Source: Arcanobacterium phocisimile
Lineage (GTDB): Bacteria > Actinomycetota > Actinomycetes > Actinomycetales > Actinomycetaceae
DNA length: 64,000 nucleotides
Direction: 5' to 3'
NCBI RefSeq assembly: GCF_016904675.1
Contig: NZ_CP070228.1
Location: 496,001 to 560,000, forward strand
The position numbers were made by a program, and so were the translations under genes. The notes under the pieces were generated by a model. It saw only the letters and a program-made list of their open reading frames with translations. It was not told the DNA's origin and ran no database searches. Below, piece by piece: positions 46,002 through 53,828 of this stretch; the first letter of the stretch is position 1; every line of letters starts with the position of its first letter.

Positions 46002-46655
46002 TCAGAGAGCGTCATGTGCTCGCTGGGCCCGATCTACTGTTAAATCGTCCGTGATCTGCATAGCCTTCTTTTTTGCCTCATCAGTGGTTGGGCCATCGCC
46101 CTCAGGCCATAACACTGCGCGGTAATAGCGCAATTCGTCAATCGAATCGTAAATATCGCCCAAGGCCTGATGGTTTCCAGTTTTTTCTGGAGCGGCGAAA
46201 TAGGTTCGCGGGAACCAACGTTTTGCGAGCTCTTTTATAGAAGACACGTCAACAACGCGATAGTGGAGATGATTGACTAGGTTGGGCATATCGCGTGCCA
46301 AGAATGTGCGATCGGTGCCTACCGAGTTTCCACCTAATGGAGCTTTCCGGGCATCTGGCACAAACCGCTTGATGTATTCCAGGCACTGAGCTTCAGCTTC
46401 GCTAAGCGTAACCCCGTCCTCCCAACGCGAGATCAGGCCAGTCGTCGTATGCATATTCCGTACAAAGCTATCCATGTTATCGACAGCTTCCTGAGGTGGC
46501 TTGATGACAATATCAAGGCCATTGTCGAGTGGGTTTAATTCTGGATCTGTGACAACGACTGCGATCTCGACAAGAGCATCCCGTTCTAGGTCAAGTCCGG
46601 TCATTTCGCAGTCGATCCACACAATCGGCGTATTCTGGGCAGAAAAATTACTCAT
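46002..46655 (-). CDS. orn: oligoribonuclease
   Basis: 217 residues. DEDDh 3'-5' exoribonuclease that degrades 2-5 nt RNAs, including pGpG from cyclic-di-GMP turnover. Seen: Exo I WIDCEMTGLD, Exo II GGNSVGTDRTFL, Exo III with the histidine NHQALGDIYDSI. ATG 46655 is preferred to the longer frame, which runs through the tRNA-Arg gene; TATTCT (46663-46668 on the minus strand) ends 7 nt before this ATG, suggesting a leaderless mRNA. Essential in many bacteria. Confidence 0.95.
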   Translation of the reverse strand: MSNFSAQNTPIVWIDCEMTGLDLERDALVEIAVVVTDPELNPLDNGLDIVIKPPQEAVDNMDSFVRNMHTTTGLISRWEDGVTLSEAEAQCLEYIKRFVPDARKAPLGGNSVGTDRTFLARDMPNLVNHLHYRVVDVSSIKELAKRWFPRTYFAAPEKTGNHQALGDIYDSIDELRYYRAVLWPEGDGPTTDEAKKKAMQITDDLTVDRAQRAHDAL

Positions 46656-46760
46656 ATGGTCCAGAATACCAAGCTTATCTCTACAAGCGTGCGGCGAAGA
46701 GTGTATGTCGCTAAAGACGTGCCTAGGTGAACAATCGCGTATCTGAATTTTTACGACCAG

Positions 46761-46833
46761 CACCCCGAGCGGGACTCGAACCCGCAACCTACAGATTAGA
46801 AGTCTGTTGCTCTATCCATTGAGCTATCGAGGC
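46761..46833 (-). tRNA. tRNA-Arg (TCT)
   Basis: 73-nt cloverleaf with anticodon TCT in ACAGACTTCTAATCTGT and T-arm GCGGGTTCGAGTCCCGC; acceptor GCCTCGA/TCGGGGT includes two wobble pairs. Located upstream of orn on the same strand. Confidence 0.94.
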
Positions 46834-46946
46834 GTACGCAAAGATTTTACACGATAGGGACAGAAATGCTTTATTGTAAGGATTTTAATAGGGTCACATC
46901 TGCCGAAAATTATCGTGTCGACTCAGCATGAGTTATAAAAATACGC

Positions 46947-46961
46947 TGTAATGGAAAGGTG
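46947..46961 (+). promoter_or_regulatory. -10 element and leaderless start of the GTPase pair
   Basis: TGTAAT (46947-46952) ends exactly 6 nt before GTG 46959, the same spacing seen before other genes lacking a ribosome-binding site in this window. Confidence 0.4.
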
Positions 46962-48512
46962 AATCCTAGCTCTATGTCCCGCACCAGTATTGCCGACCTC
47001 GTTCTTCGTACTATCGAGGCGCTCCGTGATGCTACCTTGCCGCTTACTATGCCTGGCTCGAGCGAAATGGAGGCTTCGCGCAAGCAGCTACTCACTCAGC
47101 TTGAGTCGCGAATTTTACCGCATATCAATGAAGATGACGTTCCGACGATTATTGTTTTTGGTGGATCATCGGGGGCCGGTAAATCTACGCTGGTTAATTC
47201 GATCGTGCGTACTGAGGTAACTCAGGCCTCTGTTATTCGGCCAACAACCCGAACGCCGATGCTAGTGATGCATCCAAGTGACCACAAAGTGATGGATGAC
47301 CATGTTTTGGGATCTATGGGGCAAAGCGTTTTCGCAGCATCTGCTATTCCAGGAGTTGTTTTAGTTGATGCACCGGATTTGGACTCAGTAGACGATTCGA
47401 ATCGAGAACTTTCAGCACGTCTCCTCGATGCTGCAGATTTATGGATCTTTGTGACGACGGCGGCGCGTTATGGTGACGCGCTAGCTTGGAATACGTTACG
47501 TCGTGCTCACGAACGCGGAGTTACCTGCGCGATTGTCCTCGACCGGGTCCCTCGCCGAGCGATGCAAAGTGTTCGGACAGATTTGACGAAACGAATGGTG
47601 AACATGGGGCTTGAAAATGCCCCGTTGTTCATCATCGCCGATCAGGGAGCACACGATGGGTTGCTTCCAGAAAATGAGACACAAGAAATTCGGGCCTGGC
47701 TGGATATGATTGCGACGACCAATATGGGTGAGTCGTTGATTGATCGCACAACACGCGCAACCTTACCGGCTTTGCGTGATGAACTATTACGCTTGGCAGA
47801 TGCGCTTGAGGCGCAAGAACATGCAATACAAGACTTGAAAGATAAAGCTCTTGAAAGTGTGCAACCGCCGCTGGAGAAGCTACGAACGAACATTAGACAT
47901 GGGAGGTTCGGTCAAGGAGCGCCAACTGCGTCGTGGCTGTCTTTCGCTTCAACTGGGGGTGTTTTGTCTGCGATGGTTTCACGCAACAGCCCACGATTGT
48001 TCGACCGAAAGCGTACCGCGCGAGATAACGCAGTCACAGTGACGTTCGATATCTTGTATGCGGCACTTAAAGTGGCTTTATCCCAAGCTTTAGTCACTGC
48101 ACGCACCCGCGCAAACGAAGCTTGGCGAAACGACGTCGTCGACACGGCAACATTGCGCGCACAGGCCAATCAGGAAATCGACATCGATTCGATTATCGAG
48201 AAGAGCGCGCAAGCATGGAAAAATGATCTCGTCCAGATTACTCAGCAAGTCCACGACCACCCCTGGCTTTCTCCAGCTGGTATCGCTTCCCTTCTCGGGT
48301 GCGCAGCTGGCGGTATTTCGGGAGCTATTTCAGTCGCACGCAATTCCGGTATTGAATCTTATATCGAGCTAGCGCGCGAAGCACTCCTAGCGTGCGTAGA
48401 TGATGCACTCGCAGAGCTTTCGAACGTTTATGTTCGTGTAGCTGACGAGGTCTCAGTATGTGACAGTACCCAGCTAAGATTACGTGCCAGCGAATACCTC
48501 GCACACGTTTAG
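46959..48512 (+). CDS. dynamin-like/YfjP-type GTPase, first of a pair
   Basis: 517 residues. G domain at about 60-270: G1 FGGSSGAGKSTLVNSI, a threonine-rich G2 region (RPTTRTPM), G3 VVLVDAPDLDSVDD, and LDRV where the NKxD motif is expected. The following 250 residues are helical (DALEAQEHAIQDLKDKALE) with one hydrophobic hairpin near 425-450 (GIASLLGCAAGGISGAISVA). Layout resembles bacterial dynamin-like proteins, which work as pairs on membranes, for example DynA/DynB at the Streptomyces septum. The next gene encodes the partner. GTG 46959 is preferred; ATG 46974 is the alternative. Confidence 0.78.
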   Translation: MNPSSMSRTSIADLVLRTIEALRDATLPLTMPGSSEMEASRKQLLTQLESRILPHINEDDVPTIIVFGGSSGAGKSTLVNSIVRTEVTQASVIRPTTRTPMLVMHPSDHKVMDDHVLGSMGQSVFAASAIPGVVLVDAPDLDSVDDSNRELSARLLDAADLWIFVTTAARYGDALAWNTLRRAHERGVTCAIVLDRVPRRAMQSVRTDLTKRMVNMGLENAPLFIIADQGAHDGLLPENETQEIRAWLDMIATTNMGESLIDRTTRATLPALRDELLRLADALEAQEHAIQDLKDKALESVQPPLEKLRTNIRHGRFGQGAPTASWLSFASTGGVLSAMVSRNSPRLFDRKRTARDNAVTVTFDILYAALKVALSQALVTARTRANEAWRNDVVDTATLRAQANQEIDIDSIIEKSAQAWKNDLVQITQQVHDHPWLSPAGIASLLGCAAGGISGAISVARNSGIESYIELAREALLACVDDALAELSNVYVRVADEVSVCDSTQLRLRASEYLAHV

Positions 48513-48542
48513 CGGTAATAGGTCTATCGTGAAACTCAAGGA

Positions 48543-50021
48543 ATGACGAGTATTATGGATGAAAAAGAAACACTCCGATCGCGCAGTGCCCGGGCCATTG
48601 CCTCCCGGTTACAGCACCTTCAAGACGCGGTCGCAGCAGGCGGCCAATATTTTGATCCTTACGTATCTGCCAGAGCGCAAGACGATTTGCGTAGCACCCA
48701 GGAACGAATGCGACTAGGAACCGATATCACTGTCGTCGCCTTGGTCGGCGGCACCGGCTCTGGGAAATCCTCTCTTTTTAATGCGTTAACTGGGTTAGAA
48801 TTTGCTGATTCTGGAGATGTTCGGCCCATGACTGAACGACCCTCAGCGTGTATCTATGGTGCCGATGCTGGGGAATTATTAGATTATCTCGCGATTGATT
48901 ACGATCGCAGGATTAGTCATACATCGGAGCTGAATATCGGAAACGAAAGATTCGATAAGCTTATTTTGATCGATCTGCCCGACCATGATTCGGTGGCGGT
49001 TAACCATTCTTTAGAAGTTGAACGGCTATTGCCAATGGTCGACATTCTCATTTGGGTACTTGACCCGCAGAAGTATGCGGATCAAGTATTGCATGCATCA
49101 TATTTGGAAAAGTTGACGGCGCGGTCACATGTCATGTTGGTGACGATGAATCACATTGACACTGTCCGCGAGTCCCAGCGGGATGTATTATTGGACGATC
49201 TTCACCAGCTCCTTGCCCGCGATGGATTAGCTGATGTGCCAGTGGTGACGACCTCAGCAATGACCGGTGAAGGTGTGGAAGAACTTGCACAAGTAATTCG
49301 AGAAACAAGCCAGCGTCCTTCAGTCAATGCGCTCACTGCGGCGGCTGAATTGGATGCGATTGGACGCAGGTTGCAATTTAATGTTGGAATGAGCGAGGTT
49401 GACCTTTACGGCTCCCAGCGTGACGACGTCGTCGATCGTATTGCGCAAGCAAGCGGAGTAGGAGCTGCGGCTGAATCGTTACGGAACGCTGGCGCAACAT
49501 TGTTTAAAACTGCACTGGTCCGTCCGGAAAAACTGGGTAATTCCATGGCTATGGCCATTCGTGATAGCTGGATAGCGTTTATTAAACAAGGCTTGCCTGA
49601 AGTGTGGCAGAAGGCAGTGATACATGAAGTGGCCAGCTCAGAGAGATTACGTAACGGTGTGGGTAACGCGGTACGTTCGCTTGAGCTACCGAGGATTCGG
49701 CGAAGTACCTCGTGGCTACTAGTTATTTTTGGCCTCTTGCTGGCAGGCGTTGGTTTCGGTCTAGCTATTGCAGGTCTCCCGTTTTATACGGTGGTTAGCC
49801 GCGTTGGTGTTGCTCTGGGGGGTTTCGTGCTCGCTACAGTGTCCTATGTGCTCGCGCGATATCTGCTGAGACGTCAGTGTAATCGACTCGCTCAGCAGTA
49901 TGAGTCAGCTGCGTTGGATGCGGTCGGTGAGGTTTTTGATCAGAGCATGGTTGTTGGGCCAGCTGCTGTGTTAGAAAAGCATCGGATCACCCGAAAGGCG
50001 TTGGAAATTTTTTCGGCCTAA
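48543..50021 (+). CDS. dynamin-like/YfjP-type GTPase, second of a pair
   Basis: 492 residues. G1 VALVGGTGSGKSSLFNALTG, a T in MTERPSA (G2), G3 ILIDLPDHDS, and TMNHIDTV in place of NKxD; helical middle; two adjacent membrane segments near the C-terminus (about 400-455) followed by a cytosolic tail. The membrane hairpin is typical of the YfjP/dynamin-like group. It lies 30 bp after the first GTPase, so the two are probably expressed together. AAGGA touches ATG 48543, and ATG 48555 is an equally possible start. A terminator hairpin follows. Confidence 0.78.
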   Translation: MTSIMDEKETLRSRSARAIASRLQHLQDAVAAGGQYFDPYVSARAQDDLRSTQERMRLGTDITVVALVGGTGSGKSSLFNALTGLEFADSGDVRPMTERPSACIYGADAGELLDYLAIDYDRRISHTSELNIGNERFDKLILIDLPDHDSVAVNHSLEVERLLPMVDILIWVLDPQKYADQVLHASYLEKLTARSHVMLVTMNHIDTVRESQRDVLLDDLHQLLARDGLADVPVVTTSAMTGEGVEELAQVIRETSQRPSVNALTAAAELDAIGRRLQFNVGMSEVDLYGSQRDDVVDRIAQASGVGAAAESLRNAGATLFKTALVRPEKLGNSMAMAIRDSWIAFIKQGLPEVWQKAVIHEVASSERLRNGVGNAVRSLELPRIRRSTSWLLVIFGLLLAGVGFGLAIAGLPFYTVVSRVGVALGGFVLATVSYVLARYLLRRQCNRLAQQYESAALDAVGEVFDQSMVVGPAAVLEKHRITRKALEIFSA

Positions 50022-50045
50022 GCCGCTAGTCGTTCTTTTTGGGAT

Positions 50046-50088
50046 AGCGCATGTAACTTGTTCCTTTTAGGTGCGAGTTACATGCGCT
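50046..50088 (+). terminator. terminator after the GTPase pair
   Basis: AGCGCATGTAAC (50046-50057) and GTTACATGCGCT (50077-50088), perfect 12-bp arms, followed by TT. Confidence 0.7.
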
Positions 50089-50142
50089 TTCCACAGTTTC
50101 GCTAGAGTCACTGCGCTGAGATCAGCACTTCCCGAACAATAG

Positions 50143-50161
50143 TTATTGACCCTATCAATAA
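50143..50161. promoter_or_regulatory. TTATTGA inverted repeat upstream of ssb
   Basis: TTATTGA-N5-TCAATAA (50143-50161), a perfect 7-bp dyad 21 nt before the ssb start. Candidate operator; could also serve as an autoregulatory site. Confidence 0.45.
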
Positions 50162-50182
50162 CGGAAGTTTAAGGACTAACTG

Positions 50183-50716
50183 ATGGCAAACGAAACGAAT
50201 GTGACTATTCGAGGCTATGTAGGTGCAGCACCGATGGTTTTCACAAACACTGCTGATCAAGAAACTGGCGAAGTGACTGAAACGAAAACGACGGTCATTC
50301 GCGTGGGAGTGACATCGCGTTATTATTCGCGTGTTGACCAAGAATTTAAGGATGGCCCCACCGCTTGGTATTCGGTACGTACCTACGGTGCGTTAGCTGT
50401 CAATGTTGCCCACAGTGTTTTCAAGGGTAGTCCAGTTTTGGTACGTGGCCGATTAATGGTACGCCAGTACGAAGATAAGGATGGTGTGGTCCGTAGCGAA
50501 AATACAGTGATTGCCGATAGTTGCGCTATTGAACTATCGACAGGTCAAGCGATCTTCCACAAGACGTCAGGGGTGCCGTTACAATCGATTCCTGGCGAAC
50601 CTCGACTGTCTACGGGGCCAGTATCAGATGAGATCGACGACCAATTCACCACCTCTGAAGAAGGGAACAGAAGCGACACAGATACGGCTGGTGTTTTGCA
50701 GAAGGTGATGTCTTAG
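50183..50716 (+). CDS. ssb: single-stranded DNA-binding protein (SsbB-type paralogue)
   Basis: 177 residues. OB-fold SSB domain at about 1-110 (VTIRGYVGAAPMVF, TTVIRVGVTSRYY, PTAWYSVRTYGALAVNVAHSVFKGSPVLVRGRL). The acidic DDxPF-type C-terminal tail of housekeeping SSB is absent; it ends GVLQKVMS, so interactions with replication proteins should differ. Position next to ettA matches the SsbB-EttA neighbourhood of mycobacteria (Rv2478c/Rv2477c, from memory). The principal ssb is expected elsewhere with rpsF and rplI. AAGGA 9 nt before ATG. Confidence 0.85.
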   Translation: MANETNVTIRGYVGAAPMVFTNTADQETGEVTETKTTVIRVGVTSRYYSRVDQEFKDGPTAWYSVRTYGALAVNVAHSVFKGSPVLVRGRLMVRQYEDKDGVVRSENTVIADSCAIELSTGQAIFHKTSGVPLQSIPGEPRLSTGPVSDEIDDQFTTSEEGNRSDTDTAGVLQKVMS

Positions 50717-50766
50717 CCTCATACCGATGCTGTGCTTGAGCTCAACGCTCCTAGTCGACTATGGTT

Positions 50767-50784
50767 GAACTGGTTAACCAGTTC
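50767..50784. promoter_or_regulatory. 18-bp perfect palindrome before ettA
   Basis: GAACTGGTTAACCAGTTC reads the same on both strands, ending 23 nt before the ettA GTG. Could be an operator for a dimeric regulator, or an RNA hairpin close to the ribosome-binding site. Confidence 0.6.
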
Positions 50785-50807
50785 CATTTGCTAGCTATTG
50801 GAGAAAC

Positions 50808-52490
50808 GTGGCTGAGTTTATTTACAATATGGTGCGTGCCCGTAAAAAAGTCGGGGACAAACTGATTTTGGACGATGTGACAATGTCGTTCTATCCAGGT
50901 GCAAAGATCGGTATGGTCGGCCCTAACGGTGCCGGGAAATCGACGATCTTGAAGATTATGGCCGGTCTTGATGAACCGTCGAACGGAGAAGCGCGGTTGA
51001 GCCCGGGCTACTCGGTGGGTATCTTGATGCAGGAACCGCCGTTGAATGAAGAAAAAACTGTCTTGGAGAATGTTCAAGAAGGTGTTGGGGATCTACTGAC
51101 AAAAGTTCATCGCTTCAACGAAATTGGCATGGAGATGGCTGAGCCAGATGCTGATTTCGACGCATTGATGGAAGAGATGGGCAAGCTTCAGACTGAAATC
51201 GATGCTGCCAACGGTTGGGATATCGATGCTCAGCTCGAACAGGCGATGGAAGCACTCCAGTGCCCACCAGGTGATAGCCCGGTGAATGTGCTCTCCGGTG
51301 GTGAACGCCGTCGAGTCGCATTGTGTAAGCTCCTTCTCGAAGCTCCTGACTTGTTGCTTCTTGACGAACCAACAAACCATTTGGATGCAGAGTCGGTGCT
51401 CTGGCTCGAGCAGCACTTGGCGAAGTACCCAGGCGCAGTTATCGCAGTTACCCACGATCGTTACTTCCTCGACCACGTAGCTCAGTGGATTGCGGAGGTT
51501 GACCGTGGGCACCTCTACCCATATGAAGGCAACTACTCAACCTACTTGGAGAAGAAGCAGGAACGTCTCGAAGTCCAGGGCAAGAAGGACGCTAAGCTCA
51601 AGAAGCGTTTGGCTGAAGAACTCGAATGGGTGCGTAGTTCAGCTAAAGGCCGTCAAGCAAAGTCCAAGTCCCGTTTGGCTCGCTACGAGGAGATGGCTGC
51701 GGAAGCAGATCGCACACGTAAGCTCGATTTCGAAGAGATTCAGATTCCGCCGGGCCCACGTCTAGGAAATGTCGTCCTAGAAGCTACAAATCTCAAGAAG
51801 GGCTTCGGCGATCGTGTACTTATCGATAATCTTTCCTTCAGTCTGCCACGTAACGGCATCGTGGGAATTATCGGACCGAACGGCGTTGGAAAAACAACAC
51901 TGTTTAAGACGATCGTTGGCCTTGAACCACTTGATGATGGAAACCTTAAAATTGGCGAAACTGTCAAACTGAGCTATGTTGACCAGAACCGTGGCGGTAT
52001 CGACCCAGAGAAGACGCTGTGGGAAGTTGTGTCCGATGGCTTGGATTATATTCAGGTCGGCAACGTGGAAATGCCTTCACGTGCATACGTTTCTGCATTT
52101 GGATTTAAGGGTGCAGATCAGCAAAAGAAGGCTGGCGTGCTTTCCGGTGGTGAGCGCAACCGGCTTAACCTCGCCTTGACGCTCAAGCAGGGTGGAAATC
52201 TGATTCTACTTGACGAACCAACAAACGATTTGGACGTTGAGACGCTGAGCTCGCTAGAAAATGCGTTGCTCGACTTCGCTGGATGTTCAGTGGTTATTAC
52301 CCACGATCGGTGGTTCCTTGACCGGGTAGCAACGCATATCCTTGCCTACGAAGGAACGGAAGAAAATCCGTCTAACTGGTACTGGTTCGAAGGTAACTTC
52401 GAATCGTATGAGAAGAACAAGATTGCCCGACTAGGTGAGGATGCGGCACGTCCGGGAGCTTCCACCTATCGTAAGCTCACACGCGGTTAA
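50808..52490 (+). CDS. ettA: energy-dependent translational throttle protein EttA
   Basis: 560 residues, ABC-F protein with two ABC domains and no membrane part. First domain: GPNGAGKST, LSGGERRRVALCKLLL, LLLLDEPTNHLD; then the linker/arm region rich in charged residues (YLEKKQERLEVQGKKDAKLKKRLAEELEWVRSSAKGRQAKSKSRL read along about 245-290); second domain: GPNGVGKTT, LSGGERNRLNLALTL, LLDEPTNDLDVETL. EttA binds the ribosomal E site and gates entry into elongation by ATP/ADP ratio. GTG start with GGAG 5 nt upstream. Long perfect terminator follows. Confidence 0.95.
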   Translation: MAEFIYNMVRARKKVGDKLILDDVTMSFYPGAKIGMVGPNGAGKSTILKIMAGLDEPSNGEARLSPGYSVGILMQEPPLNEEKTVLENVQEGVGDLLTKVHRFNEIGMEMAEPDADFDALMEEMGKLQTEIDAANGWDIDAQLEQAMEALQCPPGDSPVNVLSGGERRRVALCKLLLEAPDLLLLDEPTNHLDAESVLWLEQHLAKYPGAVIAVTHDRYFLDHVAQWIAEVDRGHLYPYEGNYSTYLEKKQERLEVQGKKDAKLKKRLAEELEWVRSSAKGRQAKSKSRLARYEEMAAEADRTRKLDFEEIQIPPGPRLGNVVLEATNLKKGFGDRVLIDNLSFSLPRNGIVGIIGPNGVGKTTLFKTIVGLEPLDDGNLKIGETVKLSYVDQNRGGIDPEKTLWEVVSDGLDYIQVGNVEMPSRAYVSAFGFKGADQQKKAGVLSGGERNRLNLALTLKQGGNLILLDEPTNDLDVETLSSLENALLDFAGCSVVITHDRWFLDRVATHILAYEGTEENPSNWYWFEGNFESYEKNKIARLGEDAARPGASTYRKLTRG

Positions 52491-52530
52491 TATCGGCAGG
52501 GACGAATAGTAAATCCGCTCCACATGGTAA

Positions 52531-52574
52531 TGCTGGTGGCGGGGATCTGGTTCACCAGATCCCCGCCACCAGCA
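52531..52574. terminator. terminator between ettA and the thioesterase
   Basis: Perfect 20-bp inverted repeat (52531-52550, 52555-52574; core GGTGGCGGGGATCTGG) with a TTCA loop. No strong T-run on the plus strand, but it is the only hairpin after ettA. Confidence 0.82.
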
Positions 52575-52717
52575 TATTGTTCGACAGGTGTGTACCTTAT
52601 CTAGCTAGTGTGCGCAGTGACCACTCTGGATTTCCTGAGAGTATGAGCGGTAGTCCAAAAAGTGTTGCCGGAATATTGTAGATGAATGGTCAATGAGAGG
52701 AAGATAGTTAAGATAGT

Positions 52718-53617
52718 TCAGAGGACATCCCTCGATCGTGTCATGCCTTCTTGTGCCATTGTGGCAATATGAACACCATGCTGGAAGAATTTTGCCACTG
52801 ATAGACCTCGTCCACCTTGGGCTGAGGGCGAATCCAGTTCGGCCAGCACCCAGTCAGACATATCAACATTACGATGCCACCAAATCGCATGATCCAATGT
52901 AGCTAACGAAATATCGGAACTAAGCCAGAACATGCCATGCCGCCGCATGACAGGTTCGAGCATAAATTGGTCGGTTGCATATGCCAAAAGTGCTCGATGG
53001 AGTAGCTGTGGCGCACCTTGGGGTACATCATTTCGAGTTTTAAACCAGATAAGTGTGTGGCTGTCACGTTTGCGAGCAGGTTTGACCCAGATTGGTCCGT
53101 CCACGTGGCGCATGTCGATGGCGTTGGTCATATGCATATGTTTCGATGCAGGGTGGGAAAAGCCTGCGAAGAAGTCGACGGACGACTCCAGTTCTTGTGG
53201 CTCTGGTGCAACGGGGACCTCGGACGAATGCTCGATACCAGGTTGAATTTCTTGGAAAGATGCGCGACATGACAAGATTGTTTTGCCGAACTGTGAAGCG
53301 TGTACGCGCCGCGTAGAAAATGACCGGGAATCATTGACTTCTTCGACATCGAAAGTTATCGGTTCATGCTGGTCTCCTGGGCGCATAAAAGCGGCGGTGA
53401 TGGAATGTATCTCGCGTTGCGGATAATGTTCCGCAACGCTTGCCCACGCTGCCATGACAGCTTGGCCAAAAACTTGACCGCCATATACCCGGCCGTTAAA
53501 CTGTGATAAATTTTCACCCACGTAGCTACCCGGTTCACGCACCTGTAAACGGAGCGTGTTGAGGATTGCCGATAAGGGTTCTTCGGGAGTCGAGGGGACT
53601 GGAAGATAAGTTGTCAT
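52718..53617 (-). CDS. tesB: acyl-CoA thioesterase II
   Basis: 299 residues forming two hot-dog domains. Hydrolyses acyl-CoA to fatty acid and CoA. Seen: GRVYGGQVFGQAVMAA, HSITAAFMRPGD and SFSTRRVHASQFGKTILSCRASFQ in the first half; LLAYATDQFMLEPVMRRHGM, LATLDHAIWWHRNVDMSDW and GGRGLSVAKFFQHGVHIATMAQEG in the second, including the D/T/Q-type catalytic region of TesB. GGAGG 5 nt before ATG 53617 fixes the start; the longer frame from 53650 is not needed. Converges with ettA. Confidence 0.94.
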   Translation of the reverse strand: MTTYLPVPSTPEEPLSAILNTLRLQVREPGSYVGENLSQFNGRVYGGQVFGQAVMAAWASVAEHYPQREIHSITAAFMRPGDQHEPITFDVEEVNDSRSFSTRRVHASQFGKTILSCRASFQEIQPGIEHSSEVPVAPEPQELESSVDFFAGFSHPASKHMHMTNAIDMRHVDGPIWVKPARKRDSHTLIWFKTRNDVPQGAPQLLHRALLAYATDQFMLEPVMRRHGMFWLSSDISLATLDHAIWWHRNVDMSDWVLAELDSPSAQGGRGLSVAKFFQHGVHIATMAQEGMTRSRDVL

Positions 53618-53738
53618 GAAGACCTCCGGGAACGATGATATTTTCATCATACGGCTAAATTAGTACTAGCTCGTAGAACAATTATGTGTATTTTAGCTAA
53701 ATGCCCTTGTCTTCCCAAGGTCTAATCTTTGCAAATAG

Positions 53739-53768
53739 TTGCTGTCAGCTACAGAAAATGAATACATT
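53739..53768 (+). promoter_or_regulatory. malQ promoter
   Basis: TTGCTG (53739-53744) and TACATT (53763-53768) with an 18-bp spacer, about 60 nt before the malQ start, which also has a good ribosome-binding site. Confidence 0.45.
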
Positions 53769-53828
53769 CTGGCACAATGAAAGCGTTAAGTAGTAAGGGT
53801 GCTGCTGCACATCCTGCGAGGAGAAACA

